A DNA stretch of 35,507 nt from an uncultured Alistipes sp. (GCA_902388455.1 CABMPD010000021.1:1-35507); one strand, 5' to 3'; positions 11,174 through 21,371 are shown, numbered from the stretch's first letter. The notes: generated by a model not told the origin, from the letters alone. Made by a program: numbers and translations.

Positions 11174-14100
11174 TATTCTTTTATCTGTTCCAGACGCTCC
11201 AGCCTCATATTTACTTGCTCCAGCACATCATCCTTCACCCCCTGGGGCTCATACCCGTCCCTTATACTTTCAAAAGTAGCCTTTGCCTGAGTCCATTCCT
11301 GACGTTCGGCAAAAGAATCTCCCAGAACTATGAAACTCTTTGCGAGCCAATATGTCTGACTGGTCTGGGAATCCGAGAAAGCATAAACAAGATTCTCCAC
11401 TTCCTCAAAATTGCCGGCATCATAGGTGTCCTGAATCAGCAGGAAAGCCGCTTCCGCTCCTATTGGAGTAAAATTGTCCTGCGACAGATTGCGCAGAAGA
11501 GGGAGCGCGTCATTCCTGCGGCCAAGAGCCAGATAAGACTTAGCCATTATATAACCGGCATATGTACGGTCCTCAGCACTCATCCCGGACGAAGCTTCAA
11601 CCTTGGAGGCGGCCTCCAGAGCCGAAAGATATTTCCCATTCATATAATATGAACGCATGATACCCACCAGTGCCGTATAGCGGTTATTCTCGAGCTTAGC
11701 GATATCATAAAGAGCCTCATATGCAGCCGCAGCCTTGTCATAACGCTCCAGGTCATAACAAATATGCGCATAATGCAGGGTCGACAGCTCGACGAAAGAG
11801 CCGTCCCCCTTGTCCATAACCTCCGCATAAGCATCGGCAGCAGCTTCCTTGCGCCCCATAGCAGAGAGGCTTTCTCCAAGATAGAAATAAGCAAGAGGCG
11901 TCTTGCCGGCATCAGGATACTGGGCAATGAACGAGACAAGGGCTTTTTCGGCAGCTGCGTAATCCCCAGACAGGAATACCTGTTCGGCAGCATTGAATAT
12001 CATCAGCTGCTTTTCATCCGCAGTCTTGGTTCCGGACATTCCCACCCGCTCGAGATATGCGAAATACTCCTGGGGTCTGTTCAGAGTCGTATATATGCTT
12101 TCTATCACCGCCAGCGAATTCTCTGTATCCTCAGACAGCGGCATCTCCTCCACTATACGGGTAAGACAGGAGAGAGCCTGTTCGTAATCTCCGGCATTGG
12201 AATACAGCATACCCAGCTCCAGCAGCGCTTTTCCGCTATAGAGCGGATCCGCCACGTCATTGAGCAGGTACTTGAAACATCTCTCTGCCTTATCGCTCAT
12301 ACCTCTCTGCACGTAAGTCCGTCCGAGCTCATACACGGCCATCGGATACAGCGGAGTATCACTTCTCCGGTCCATAACCGTCTCCAGTATCTGTGTCTTT
12401 TTCAGCATATCGGACAACAGACCGCATGACACTGCGCACTGGTATGCGGCATAGACAACCTGCTCATCCTGATAGTCCACCATTGCCACTTCCTCGTACA
12501 CAGATGCGGCCTTGCTGTACTCCTTAAGCATGAAAAATGCATCACCTACACGCAGCTTAGCCTCTATTATCAGATCCATATCCGTACCATGCTGCTCCAG
12601 AAAACGGTAGAACCACTCAACAGCCATCGGATAATTTTCCTTGGCGAAATAATTATAGCCCTGACCGTAGAGCATCAGAGGATACTCCTTGAAAGTGCGG
12701 AACGTATTGTTCTTATACAGATAATCATCAATTCTTATGGATTCGTCCACCTTACCGGAACGGTAATATGCCTCTGCCAGCCAGAAACGTGCAAGCAGGC
12801 CGAGCGAAGTATTATAGGAAGAATGGTCCAGGGATGTCCTGAAATACGAGACCGCCCCTCCATACGAACCGCGCTCGAACAGTTCCATTCCACGGAGGAA
12901 GGCAGCCTTCTGCAAGTTCATGTCCATTTCCGGAGTAAGACGACTTATATTGTTGAGCGCTTCTATTGCCGCCTTATACTTTTTCGACAGAAGATATGAT
13001 GCGGCAATATAGGAATATATCTCGTCAGAACGCCCTGAACGAGGATAATCATCCAGATAATCCTCAAACGGAGCTATGTCCGAGTTGAGGTCAAAAGCCA
13101 GTTTCGCATAGTTGAAATAAGCCTCTTCCCGTATGCTGGCGTCAAAACCCATATCCGCGGCTTTCTTATAATAGGTCAATGCCTCATGCTTGTTTCTGAG
13201 TTCCAGATAGGAATTGGCCATGTGCAGACAAGCGCTCTGCGAAAGAGAGTCATCCTGTCCCACTACTACTTTTGTAAATGCATCCACAGCCGCACGGTAA
13301 GATTCCAGAGAATAGGATATGATTCCTAGATAATAGTTGTCCTTGCGCGAGATATCCGCTCCGGACGAAGTATAGTTTTCAAACCATTTACGGGCATCGT
13401 CCGGTCTGTCCAGCCTGTAATAGGCCTGAGACACCATCCTGGCCACCTTGGCCTTCATTTCCTTATCTTCAAGCATGCCTGATACGGATGTTCCGTTGTC
13501 AGCCACATACTGATAATCCTCCAGCATCAGGCGGGACTCCAGGATGTAATACTCGCAATATGCTCCGAAATGGCTGTCGTGACGAATCGAAGACAGAAGC
13601 TCTACAGCCTTCTTGAAATCGTTGTCTGTATATGCGATATAGCCTCTGTAATAAGTAGCTGCCGTGGTGTATCTGTCTATGGGTCCTTCCAGCAGCCTGT
13701 CAAAACCGTTGCGGGCATCTGCCAGCCTGCCGGCCCTCAACTGGCAGAAAGAACGCTGGAACAAAAAAGTATTCTTGTCGTTCCTGGACAGCAGAGGATA
13801 CTCGACTGTCTCAAGGACACGGAGAGCCGCCGCATAGTCCTTCCTGTCGAACCAATAACCGGCATACATCAGCCTGACTCCCATATACTCAGGAGCATAT
13901 CTGTACTTGTCGCGATACTCGTTCATCAAGGCTTCCAGATTGGGGCTGCAGAGCTTTATATTGCTTATCATGCAGTATGCCGCCAGTTCAGACTCTACCG
14001 CCACCGACACTGAAAACCTTTCCAGTATATCTCCGGCCTCATCCCTGACCGCAATGTACATATCATTATCATATAATTCTCTGACTCTTTCCAGCCTGCG

Positions 14101-14199
14101 GTCCAGATCTTTCTCTCCATCAGACAGTCCCTGGGAGAAAGCATTCCAGCCAAGACAGAGGATAACAGCCGACACGGTTATTAATCTTTTCCAGACCAT
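11173..14199 (-). CDS. Large exported TPR-repeat protein
   Basis: This 1008-residue protein starts with a signal peptide (cleavage near AFSQ, residue 23) and then consists almost entirely of tetratricopeptide-type helical repeats. Many repeats carry the A-Y/F-x-x-A pattern, such as ALTYYKKAADMGFD, AYYRSGKVDESI, AVEWFYRFLEQ and YEQALSCLTRIVEE. It resembles periplasmic TPR scaffold proteins rather than any enzyme. Its stop codon overlaps the start of the barrel gene, so a periplasmic scaffold attached to an outer-membrane barrel is the likely arrangement. It is transcribed divergently from ftsE, with its own TACATTTG box 17 bases upstream of the ATG. The specific function is not known. Confidence 0.85.
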
Positions 14200-14215
14200 T
14201 TTATTATATTTGGGG

Positions 14216-14223
14216 CAAATGTA
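14216..14223 (-). promoter_or_regulatory. -7 promoter box of the TPR/barrel operon
   Basis: The minus strand reads TACATTTG, a full TAnnTTTG match, ending 17 bases before the TPR start codon. It lies back to back with the ftsE box at 14237-14244, so the 65-base gap is a compact divergent promoter. Confidence 0.6.
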
Positions 14224-14236
14224 AGAATTATTCGCT

Positions 14237-14244
14237 TATCTTTG
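14237..14244 (+). promoter_or_regulatory. -7 promoter box of ftsE-nth-xerD
   Basis: TATCTTTG matches the -7 consensus. A TTTG lies at 14209-14212, 24 bases upstream, longer than the usual spacing. Transcription would begin near 14250, so the ATG at 14253 would be almost leaderless; this favours the ATG at 14265 as the ftsE start. Confidence 0.6.
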
Positions 14245-14264
14245 TGCTATAAATGCATTGTTTC

Positions 14265-14990
14265 ATGGAAGAAAGCACAGACCGTCCCATCATACTTTTC
14301 GAGCACACGGATATCTGCAACAGCGGCAATCTGGTCATTTCCGATCTCAATATGAGTATTTATCCCGGTGAATTTCTCTATATCATCGGGAAAGTCGGCA
14401 GCGGCAAGACTTCCATCATCCGCACGATTATCGGAGAGATTCCGGTGACCAAAGGCAATGCCAGGGTCGGGGAGTTCAATCTCCGTAAACTCAAAAGCAG
14501 GCAAATACCGTATTTACGAAGAAAAATAGGAGTCGTTTTCCAGGACTTTCAGCTGCTGATGGAAAGATCTGTCTATGACAATCTGCGCTTCGTCCTACGG
14601 GCCACAGGATGGAAGGACAGCCGCAGCATCGACGACCGTATCCACAAGGTTCTGGCGGCTGTAGGAATGGAGCACAAGGCCAGAAGCATGCCGCATCAGC
14701 TCTCCGGCGGCGAACAGCAGAGAATAGCTATTGCACGCGCCCTGCTCAACAGCCCTGAAATCATACTGGCGGACGAGCCGACCGGCAATCTGGACGGAGA
14801 TACGGCCAAGGAAATAATGGAACTGCTGATGAGAATCAACAGAGAACGCGGTCCTGTTGTCATCATGGTGACTCACAACCGTTCCCTCTTCGAGCAGTAC
14901 CCGGCCCGCACTTTTATCTGCGAAAAAATGTCCTGCTCAGAGATGCAGAACGAGACGGACGTACAGCTCGACCTGTCAGAATTCATATAG
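14265..14990 (+). CDS. ftsE: Cell-division ABC ATPase FtsE
   Basis: This 241-residue ABC ATPase contains Walker A GKVGSGKTS (about 42-50), a Q-loop VVFQDFQLL, the signature LSGGEQQR (146-153), Walker B with DEPTGNLD (170-177) and the switch histidine in MVTHN (204). The Q-loop wording and the short single-domain length fit FtsE, which works with the membrane protein FtsX to control septal peptidoglycan hydrolases. No ftsX is adjacent here, as is common in Bacteroidetes; a LolD-type exporter ATPase is the main alternative. The gene heads a plus-strand run with nth 17 bases downstream. Confidence 0.85.
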   Translation: MEESTDRPIILFEHTDICNSGNLVISDLNMSIYPGEFLYIIGKVGSGKTSIIRTIIGEIPVTKGNARVGEFNLRKLKSRQIPYLRRKIGVVFQDFQLLMERSVYDNLRFVLRATGWKDSRSIDDRIHKVLAAVGMEHKARSMPHQLSGGEQQRIAIARALLNSPEIILADEPTGNLDGDTAKEIMELLMRINRERGPVVIMVTHNRSLFEQYPARTFICEKMSCSEMQNETDVQLDLSEFI

Positions 14991-15007
14991 CTCCCAAGAC
15001 ACACATC

Positions 15008-15670
15008 ATGCCCGAAAAACTCACCGTCAAGCAGAGATATGCGGCCATCCTCCGATGGTTCGCCGCCAACCGTCCAGCCGTACAGTCGGAGCTGCACTAC
15101 AGGAACGGGTATGAGCTCATTGTTTCCGTCATACTCTCGGCCCAGTGCACAGACAAGCGGGTCAATATGGTCACCCCTGCCTTATTCGGCCGGTTTCCGG
15201 CTCCTGAAGACCTGGCCGGCGCCTCTTTCGAGGAGGTTCTTGCACTTGTCCGCTCCGTATCCTACCCCAACAGCAAGGCCCGTCACCTGATAGACATGGC
15301 CCGGAAACTGGTCAGCGACTTCAATTCAGTGATACCCTCCGACATAGACAGTCTCATGTCCCTGCCCGGAGTCGGACGCAAGACAGCCAATGTAGTTGCC
15401 TCCATCCTTTACGACAAACCGGTCATCGCAGTAGACACTCACGTTCTCCGCGTATCCAACCGCTTAGGCCTCTCCAAAGGAAAGACCCCGGAAAAGGTAG
15501 AGGCAGATCTTGAGAGTCATATACCAGTAGAACAGCGGGCCATATCCCACCACTGGCTCATACTCCACGGCAGGTATACCTGCACGGCGCGGAGCCCCAG
15601 ATGCGGAGAATGCCCCTTGGCCCAATGGTGCGAATCCTATCCGGCATTGTCCAAAGAATCCAGGAAATGA
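15008..15670 (+). CDS. nth: Endonuclease III (DNA glycosylase/AP lyase)
   Basis: This 220-residue base-excision repair enzyme removes oxidised pyrimidines and cleaves the abasic site. The helix-hairpin-helix LPGVGRKTAN contains the catalytic lysine K125, and D143 in VDTHV is the second active-site residue. C192, C199, C202 and C208 form the C-x6-C-x2-C-x5-C [4Fe-4S] cluster. The length is normal. Its stop overlaps the xerD-like start by four bases (ATGA), and it lies 17 bases after ftsE. Confidence 0.96.
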   Translation: MPEKLTVKQRYAAILRWFAANRPAVQSELHYRNGYELIVSVILSAQCTDKRVNMVTPALFGRFPAPEDLAGASFEEVLALVRSVSYPNSKARHLIDMARKLVSDFNSVIPSDIDSLMSLPGVGRKTANVVASILYDKPVIAVDTHVLRVSNRLGLSKGKTPEKVEADLESHIPVEQRAISHHWLILHGRYTCTARSPRCGECPLAQWCESYPALSKESRK

Positions 15671-16572
15671 CAGACTGGCCCGGCATACTTTCCGACTACC
15701 GCTCCTGGCTGCGTATCGAGCGGTCCCTGTCGCCCAACACGGTAAGTTCCTACCTGAACGACATCGCCAAACTCCGTAAAATGTACCCGGAACGGGATCC
15801 CGGAGAGCTTGACGGAGAGGATCTCTCTGCATTTATATCTTCAGAAGTTGAACACGGCATATCCAAACGGAGCCAGTCCAGAACGGTCAGTTCCCTGAAG
15901 AGCTTTTATGGATTCCTCGAAATAGAAGGAAGGCTGTCCGGAGAGGACGGACGCAATCCCGCCGACACTATTGATTCACCGAAAATCTCCCGGCACATCC
16001 CCACCGTCCTATCTGTAGATGAGGTGGACCGCATCCTCTCATCCGTTGACCTGTCCGTACCTGAAGGGCACCGTAACCGGGCCATTCTGGAAGTACTCTA
16101 CTCATGTGGACTGCGGGTCAGCGAGCTGGTGTCACTGCGCATTTCCGACCTGTTCCCGGAGGATTCCTTCATCAGAGTCATAGGCAAGGGCGACAAGCAG
16201 AGGCTGGTGCCCATAGGAGAGCCGGCCATCCGCGCCGTGCAGCTGTATCTTTCCCAGACACGCAGGGCCTTCGCCACGAACACGAAAAAAGACGAGGACA
16301 TTCTCTTTCTCAACCGCCGCGGCGGAAAGATGTCCCGCCAGATGGTATTCCTGATAATCAAGCGTCAGTGCGAAATCGCCGGCATCACCAAAGAAATATC
16401 TCCCCACACCTTCCGCCACTCATTCGCCACCCACCTGGTCGAAAACGGAGCCGACCTCCGTGCAGTACAGCAGATGCTGGGCCACGAGAGCATCCTCACC
16501 ACAGAAATATACACACACATCGACTCCCGCAAATGGCAACAGGGCATATTGGCCCACCATCCTAGAAAATAA
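15667..16572 (+). CDS. xerD: Tyrosine recombinase XerD/XerC-type
   Basis: This 301-residue chromosomal tyrosine recombinase has an N-terminal SAM-like core-binding domain (about 1-90) and a catalytic domain. The active-site set is complete: R150 in GLRVSEL, K174 in GKGDKQR, H247 and R250 in HTFRHSF, H273 in LGHESI and the nucleophile Y282 in EIYTHI. It resolves chromosome dimers at dif. The length and motifs fit XerD better than an element integrase; XerC cannot be excluded. The ATG at 15667 is preferred because it gives the ATGA overlap with nth, follows an AGGAA, and yields the usual XerD N terminus; the frame reads 22 codons further into nth without family similarity. Confidence 0.93.
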   Translation: MTDWPGILSDYRSWLRIERSLSPNTVSSYLNDIAKLRKMYPERDPGELDGEDLSAFISSEVEHGISKRSQSRTVSSLKSFYGFLEIEGRLSGEDGRNPADTIDSPKISRHIPTVLSVDEVDRILSSVDLSVPEGHRNRAILEVLYSCGLRVSELVSLRISDLFPEDSFIRVIGKGDKQRLVPIGEPAIRAVQLYLSQTRRAFATNTKKDEDILFLNRRGGKMSRQMVFLIIKRQCEIAGITKEISPHTFRHSFATHLVENGADLRAVQQMLGHESILTTEIYTHIDSRKWQQGILAHHPRK

Positions 16573-16573
16573 G

Positions 16574-19570
16574 CTATTCCACTACTATCAGCAATCCTTT
16601 TCCGGCCGGTACTGTAACCGTCTCTCCCGGTTTCCAGGACCGTTCTTCCTGATAATCCTGAATTGCCGGAGCACAAATCCTCGCTTCCTCCGGATCCAAG
16701 CCCAACGCATCCCAGTCAATGTCCAAATCTATCTGAACATCCGTATTTTCCCATGTAGCCAAGGCTATCAGGGACTTTTCGCCCATGTGCCGGTACACGG
16801 TCGCCAACGTATTGCCGCTATGCGTCTTTACAGGACACGATGACACCCAATACCCTATCATCTCACTGCCTCCAAGACCGAATTCATCCCAAAAACGCCA
16901 CAGCGGACCGTTATCCACCCTGGGGCTGCGGGCGGTCATACCATAGAGCATTCCGCGCCATTTGTTCCCTCCGTCCTGCAGCATCTCACCAGTAAGGCCA
17001 TAAGGAAGGCCCGACACCTCCACCAGCCAGAAATCAGGAGGAAGGTTATAATCAAAATACTCTCCGAACCAGAGACGGTCTATGTAGGGGAAATGTTCCA
17101 GATAAAGGTTTGCACTGTTGGCAAAGCCGTCGTTAACATTGAACTGATTGGCAGAATGCAGGTCTATGAGCGCATTGGGATTATTCCTGTCCAGTATTTT
17201 GCGGATGCGTTTCATGGAATGCCGGTCGAAGGCCAGGTCATCAATGTAGATACCGTCGATACCGATATGTCCGGCAAGCCAGTTAAGGCCCTCCATATAG
17301 TAGTTGTGCCAACGGGATGTCCCTGTGGTGACGACGGCAGCATCCTGCCATGTCGGGTCGAACCATGCTGCGATATAATCCTGGTCCAGATGCTCCTGCA
17401 GCCAGGAAAAGCCTCCGCCCTCTCCAGGCGAGAATATCTCGTGATTTAAACTGAACAGGGCATACAGCTCCGGTGCGCGGGTAGATAGCTCCCGGACAGT
17501 ATTGTAGATTTTCACCCGCATGTCCCTGGCATGGGCTCCGTCGACAAATGCTTTCATCTCCTCCGGCCTAAGAAACGGATAGTTGATGTATGGGTTTATG
17601 GCCGTGGCGTGGTGGACATTGATCACGTTGGCACCGGTTTTCCGGATGGCGTCGAGAAACTCATAAGAGTGGTGATACCGCTCATTCCATATCCTGTCGG
17701 TGCTTATCGGGCGGAAAGGCGTTACCAGCACGGTAAAATAGTAATACAGACGGTCTCCTTTCCGGACATTCCTACGCCCGGAATAAGCGTCAATTACGGT
17801 TTTGTCCCCTTTGACGCCTGTGCGGATGCCGCCGGCTCCGTCATTGCACCATGAGTCAGGCATCACCAGAGGATGCTGAAGATAGAAATTGGTGTTCAGC
17901 GGACGGACGTATCGGTTGTCATAGAAACGCAGCTGCAGACCGGCATTGACGTCTCCCACCCAAAGAGCATCCTGATTTTTCTCCACCGCCCATTTCCAAT
18001 CCATATCGTGATAATATCCTCCCCGCTGTCCCAGTCCCATCATGTACCGCGCAATGTCCGGAGCAAGCACCGTACGCAGGGCAATGTCATCAATCACGGT
18101 ATCTTTCTCCGCAATCAGGGTGATTTTGAATTCCAGACAGCCATCCGCTTCTATATTGGCGTCCAAGTTCATGAGAAACTGGTCATTGCGGTTTATGGCA
18201 TGCCAGCCTATAGTTCCCGGCTTGTATCCCGTAATTCCGAAATCCAGATTCTCCCACTCCCCACCGGCATCCAGTTCCATAGGCCCGGCCAGCAGCTCCC
18301 TGCCCTGAAAACCCGTTCCTGTCAGAGTTTCTTCGAAATAAGATGTAATACTTCCAGGCAGTCCGGTAGAATCAAGAGTAACCTTACGGCCCAGTAAATA
18401 AATAGTCCTGCCTGCCAGTTCCAGAGGAACATACGGGGCTATAACATCGTCATCCGCACCTATTTCCGAATTAAGCCAGCGCAACCTCGAAAGACGCCAC
18501 GGCTCATTGTCACCGTGATCGGCAATCGTACGGTCCGACACATTTATTGACACATTCACAGACTGCGGACCGGCATTTTCACTGTACACTGTAAAAATAC
18601 CCTGATAAAGACCTGAGGCAAGCTGTTCAGGAATCATACCGCCCAGCCACAGGGCCTGCACCCTTCCCTCAGGCACATCGCATTCCTTTTTAAAAACATT
18701 TCCCTTGACATCGATGCCTCCTGTGTTGAAGCATGTAAAAGCTGAAGACGGAATGACGGTTCCTGTCTTTCGGTTCACCAGATCCGAAAATCCTACACGG
18801 ACTCCCTTTACATCCTGACGGGCCGCCCACACTCCCAACTGAAAAACATAATATTCCCCTTTGTCCGCCTCACCGGAAAACACGTTCAAAGGCCTTTCCT
18901 CTATCCATTTATAAGGGATATTATCCGTCATACGGATAGGATACCGACGGTCCTCGGCGAACAAAAGATATGCAGCATCCGGCCGTTCATCCAGAAGAAC
19001 CTGCTTTTCCTCCTGTGTAGCAATGACCTCCATCGGGTAGAACGAATGAAAATCATTTATAGCCTGATACTGTACTACCTCCGCGCGGGACAGGGGCGGA
19101 ACTTTCTTTCCGGTCAGCCGGTTCTTTTTCAGCCACTCGGGAGATGCCGTCTCCTCAAATACCGGATATGCGTGCTGAGGATAGTAGCGGCTGACATTGA
19201 CATGATCGTTCTCCAGATAATATATATAATACTTTCCAGGCACTGTCTGAGGTTGAAAAACAATCTCACCCTTCTCCTGATTCACCTCGAAACGGCATAC
19301 ATTCATAATCCGTCTGCCGGTCGCCGCATCCACTACTATCAGATTCTTCTGTTCCGGGCAGGCATCTCTCCGCCGCCAGTTCAAAACTGCCAGCACAGCA
19401 TCCGCAGGTCTCTCTACCGAGACCACCACTCTATGATTTCCCAGTGAATCCGCATCCCATGAACCCGTTCCGAACAGAGCCGGCTCCGGCCGTTGCTGAG
19501 CCACCGCATACTGTAAGGAGAACAGGCTTAGAACGCACAGTCCAAGCAAGATCTTCCAATAACTTTTCAT
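16574..19570 (-). CDS. Large secreted glycoside-hydrolase-like protein (DUF6067-type)
   Basis: This 998-residue exported protein begins with a signal peptide (cleavage near AVAQ, residue 25). The N-terminal half looks like beta-sandwich domains. The C-terminal half reads as a TIM-barrel glycosidase-like domain: INVHHATAINPYINYPF, IGIDGIYIDDLAFDR with paired Asp residues, LIDLHSANQFN, and a final beta domain. The closest family I can name is the DUF6067 / glycoside-hydrolase-domain group common in Bacteroidales; a GH123-like relationship is possible, and no enzyme activity can be assigned. The ATG at 19570 directly precedes the signal peptide, so the 13-codon upstream extension was dropped. 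It stands alone rather than in a SusC/SusD locus and meets the xerD gene tail to tail with one base between. Confidence 0.82.
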   Translation of the reverse strand: MKSYWKILLGLCVLSLFSLQYAVAQQRPEPALFGTGSWDADSLGNHRVVVSVERPADAVLAVLNWRRRDACPEQKNLIVVDAATGRRIMNVCRFEVNQEKGEIVFQPQTVPGKYYIYYLENDHVNVSRYYPQHAYPVFEETASPEWLKKNRLTGKKVPPLSRAEVVQYQAINDFHSFYPMEVIATQEEKQVLLDERPDAAYLLFAEDRRYPIRMTDNIPYKWIEERPLNVFSGEADKGEYYVFQLGVWAARQDVKGVRVGFSDLVNRKTGTVIPSSAFTCFNTGGIDVKGNVFKKECDVPEGRVQALWLGGMIPEQLASGLYQGIFTVYSENAGPQSVNVSINVSDRTIADHGDNEPWRLSRLRWLNSEIGADDDVIAPYVPLELAGRTIYLLGRKVTLDSTGLPGSITSYFEETLTGTGFQGRELLAGPMELDAGGEWENLDFGITGYKPGTIGWHAINRNDQFLMNLDANIEADGCLEFKITLIAEKDTVIDDIALRTVLAPDIARYMMGLGQRGGYYHDMDWKWAVEKNQDALWVGDVNAGLQLRFYDNRYVRPLNTNFYLQHPLVMPDSWCNDGAGGIRTGVKGDKTVIDAYSGRRNVRKGDRLYYYFTVLVTPFRPISTDRIWNERYHHSYEFLDAIRKTGANVINVHHATAINPYINYPFLRPEEMKAFVDGAHARDMRVKIYNTVRELSTRAPELYALFSLNHEIFSPGEGGGFSWLQEHLDQDYIAAWFDPTWQDAAVVTTGTSRWHNYYMEGLNWLAGHIGIDGIYIDDLAFDRHSMKRIRKILDRNNPNALIDLHSANQFNVNDGFANSANLYLEHFPYIDRLWFGEYFDYNLPPDFWLVEVSGLPYGLTGEMLQDGGNKWRGMLYGMTARSPRVDNGPLWRFWDEFGLGGSEMIGYWVSSCPVKTHSGNTLATVYRHMGEKSLIALATWENTDVQIDLDIDWDALGLDPEEARICAPAIQDYQEERSWKPGETVTVPAGKGLLIVVE

Positions 19571-19584
19571 AAAAAAACAATAAT

Positions 19585-19625
19585 AAAAGCGGCTGAAAGA
19601 GTGTGGCACACATCTGTCCAGCCGC
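19585..19625 (-). terminator. Terminator after tRNA-Arg
   Basis: On the minus strand GCGGCTG (19619-19625) pairs with CAGCCGC (19589-19595), followed by TTTTATTATTG. It lies 28 bases past the tRNA 3' end and just before the glycosidase-like gene start. Confidence 0.72.
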
Positions 19626-19652
19626 CTGTAAATTACAATTTCAAAACTTCTG

Positions 19653-19724
19653 TAGCCCCAACAGGACTCGAACCTGTATCTAAAGTTTAGGAAACTTCCA
19701 TTCTATCCCTTGAACTATGGGGCC
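19653..19724 (-). tRNA. tRNA-Arg (anticodon CCT)
   Basis: A 72-base cloverleaf reads on the minus strand. The acceptor is GGCCCCA with TGGGGCT (one G-U) plus discriminator A; the D stem is GTTC/GAAT, the anticodon stem GAAGT/ACTTT with loop TTCCTAA, and the T arm ACAGG-TTCGAGT-CCTGT. The anticodon CCU decodes AGG. CCA is not encoded. Unlike the tRNA-Ser fragment at 28793, this gene is intact. Confidence 0.95.
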
Positions 19725-19735
19725 GTTCCAATTTT

Positions 19736-20686
19736 TTAGCGTGCAAATATATTAAAATTTTCGATTAATCCACAATTTAATACATTTTCCGCCTTAAGAA
19801 TCATATTAGCAATGGCCCGCGGAGTAGAGCGGCCATGTCCGATAATCACTGTGGAAGAGACACCGAGGACCGGTGTACCGCCGTATTCCTCGTAGTTGAA
19901 ACGGTCGATGTAAGGGTCGTGGATGCCGCGGGCCGAGGCTATCTCATAGAAGCCCTCGGCCTGCTTGAGGAAGATATTGCCGGTAAAGCCGTCGGTGACC
20001 ACCACATCAGTGCGGTCAGTGGTGAACAGCGTGTCCGGCTCGATATTGCCGACGAAGCGGTATTCCTGGGCCTCCGACATCAGACGCCAGGCCTCGCGGG
20101 CGATTATATGTCCCTTGCCGCTTTCTCCACCGATATTGAGCAGGGCCACCCGCGGCTCCCGGACTCCGAAAACCGAACGGGCATAGACGCTGCCCAGCCA
20201 GGCAAAATGGCAGTACTGTTCCGGTCGGCACTCAGCATTGAAACCCACATCCAGCAGCAGAATCCGCTGGCCCGACAACCCCGGAAGCTCCACGGAGATA
20301 CAGGGGCGGTGAACTCCGTGCACCAGGCTCAGCCGGGTACAGCAGGCCGTCATCATAGCCCCGGTATTGCCCGTGCCGGCGAAAGCATCTATCTCCCCCG
20401 AAGCCAGCATATCAAAGCCGCGGACCAGGGAAGACTGCGTCTTTCTGGTCACCGACATGGCCGGATGGTCCGCGAAAGTAATCCGGTCAGGACAATGCTC
20501 TATAACAAAATTACCGGGGCTGCAACCCCTACGGTCACAGGCTCCGGTAATAGCCTTCTCATCTCCGAAGAGATACACCTCGAATCCGCCTCCGCTCCTT
20601 TCGAGCGCCTCCAGTGCTCCGGAGACCTCATTGCCCGGGGCGAAATCGCCGCCCATGGCGTCAAGGCCGATTCTCAGCTTCCTCAC
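19736..20686 (-). CDS. plsX: Phosphate acyltransferase PlsX
   Basis: This 316-residue enzyme makes acyl-phosphate from acyl-ACP, the first step of phospholipid synthesis through PlsY. Family hallmarks are the N-terminal IGLDAMGGDFAPGN, the mid-section TRKTQSSLV and AFAGTGNTGAMM, and the C-terminal VTDGFTGNIFLK. The length is slightly shorter than many PlsX proteins but complete. The rpmF gene ends six bases upstream, giving the common bacterial yceD-rpmF-plsX order. A TATATTTG (minus strand, 19744-19751) in its last codons may serve the tRNA-Arg gene downstream. Confidence 0.95.
   Translation of the reverse strand: MRKLRIGLDAMGGDFAPGNEVSGALEALERSGGGFEVYLFGDEKAITGACDRRGCSPGNFVIEHCPDRITFADHPAMSVTRKTQSSLVRGFDMLASGEIDAFAGTGNTGAMMTACCTRLSLVHGVHRPCISVELPGLSGQRILLLDVGFNAECRPEQYCHFAWLGSVYARSVFGVREPRVALLNIGGESGKGHIIAREAWRLMSEAQEYRFVGNIEPDTLFTTDRTDVVVTDGFTGNIFLKQAEGFYEIASARGIHDPYIDRFNYEEYGGTPVLGVSSTVIIGHGRSTPRAIANMILKAENVLNCGLIENFNIFAR
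19744..19751 (-). promoter_or_regulatory. Possible -7 box for tRNA-Arg inside the plsX end
   Basis: The minus strand reads TATATTTG, 19 bases upstream of the mature tRNA 5' end. It also encodes the last residues of PlsX, so the match may be accidental; read-through from the plsX operon is the alternative. Confidence 0.4.
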
Positions 20687-20692
20687 GCAGAC

Positions 20693-20875
20693 TTACTCTA
20701 CGTTCTTCTCAACCATCAGACGTCCGCGGTAGTAGCCGCACTCAGGGCATACGCGGTGATACAGTACTGTGGCTCCGCAGTTGGAGCAGGTTGAAAGTGC
20801 AGGAAGAGTCAACTTATCGTGTGTTCTACGTTTGTCCCTGCGCTGCTTTGAAAGTTTGTGTTTGGGATGTGCCAT
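20693..20875 (-). CDS. rpmF: Ribosomal protein L32
   Basis: This 60-residue protein begins MAHPKHKLSKQRRDKRR, the usual basic start of L32, and carries a zinc-ribbon C-x2-C ... C-x2-C (CSNC and CPEC). It belongs to the large ribosomal subunit. It sits between yceD (23-base gap) and plsX (6-base gap). Confidence 0.97.
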   Translation of the reverse strand: MAHPKHKLSKQRRDKRRTHDKLTLPALSTCSNCGATVLYHRVCPECGYYRGRLMVEKNVE

Positions 20876-20898
20876 CTTATTCTAAATTTTAATTATTT

Positions 20899-21351
20899 CT
20901 ATTTTAAAATATCTTTCAGCTTTTCCATCATCACCGGGTCACATTCTCCCTCGGGATGAACCTTCTTTATCGGGAGGCTGAGATTGACATAGTCGTAAAT
21001 AATCTGACCTAAGTCTATCTCCGAAGAACTGCCGTCAAGGAGTATCACCTCATCCGAGACTCCCTCCTCCGCATCCTCCGCGTATGAGGAGAACATCACC
21101 GAGAAAGGCACCTGAATATCCACCGGAATCTTCAGGTCCGCGAGGCATCTGTCGCACTTCACCGTCACGTCCCCTGTAATACCGAGGTCGAGGCTCATAC
21201 GGCCCGGTTCCTTGGTTATCAGGGCATTGACATCCAACTTAGCATCCGAGACAGTATCGCTCTCGTATGCCTCGAAGAAACTCCCGTCCACCTTGAAGTG
21301 GAACGGATGTTCTCCGTTTGAAAGCCCGCGTATCCCTATCTTGCAATTCAT
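20899..21351 (-). CDS. YceD/DUF177 family protein
   Basis: This 150-residue protein has the DUF177 hallmark CDRCLADL in mid-sequence followed by an acidic stretch (YAEDAEEGVSDE). The family is linked to 23S rRNA maturation or accumulation in plants and bacteria and almost always precedes rpmF, as it does here. It heads the three-gene operon. Its promoter box TATCTTTG lies 21 bases upstream. Confidence 0.9.
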   Translation of the reverse strand: MNCKIGIRGLSNGEHPFHFKVDGSFFEAYESDTVSDAKLDVNALITKEPGRMSLDLGITGDVTVKCDRCLADLKIPVDIQVPFSVMFSSYAEDAEEGVSDEVILLDGSSSEIDLGQIIYDYVNLSLPIKKVHPEGECDPVMMEKLKDILK

Positions 21352-21371
21352 TTCCCGACAATTAAGGGCGG

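Noticed and set aside
15667..16572. A second mobile-element integrase
   Set aside because: Its length, motifs and overlap with nth in a core operon fit the chromosomal dimer-resolution recombinase, and no att-like repeat or cargo surrounds it.
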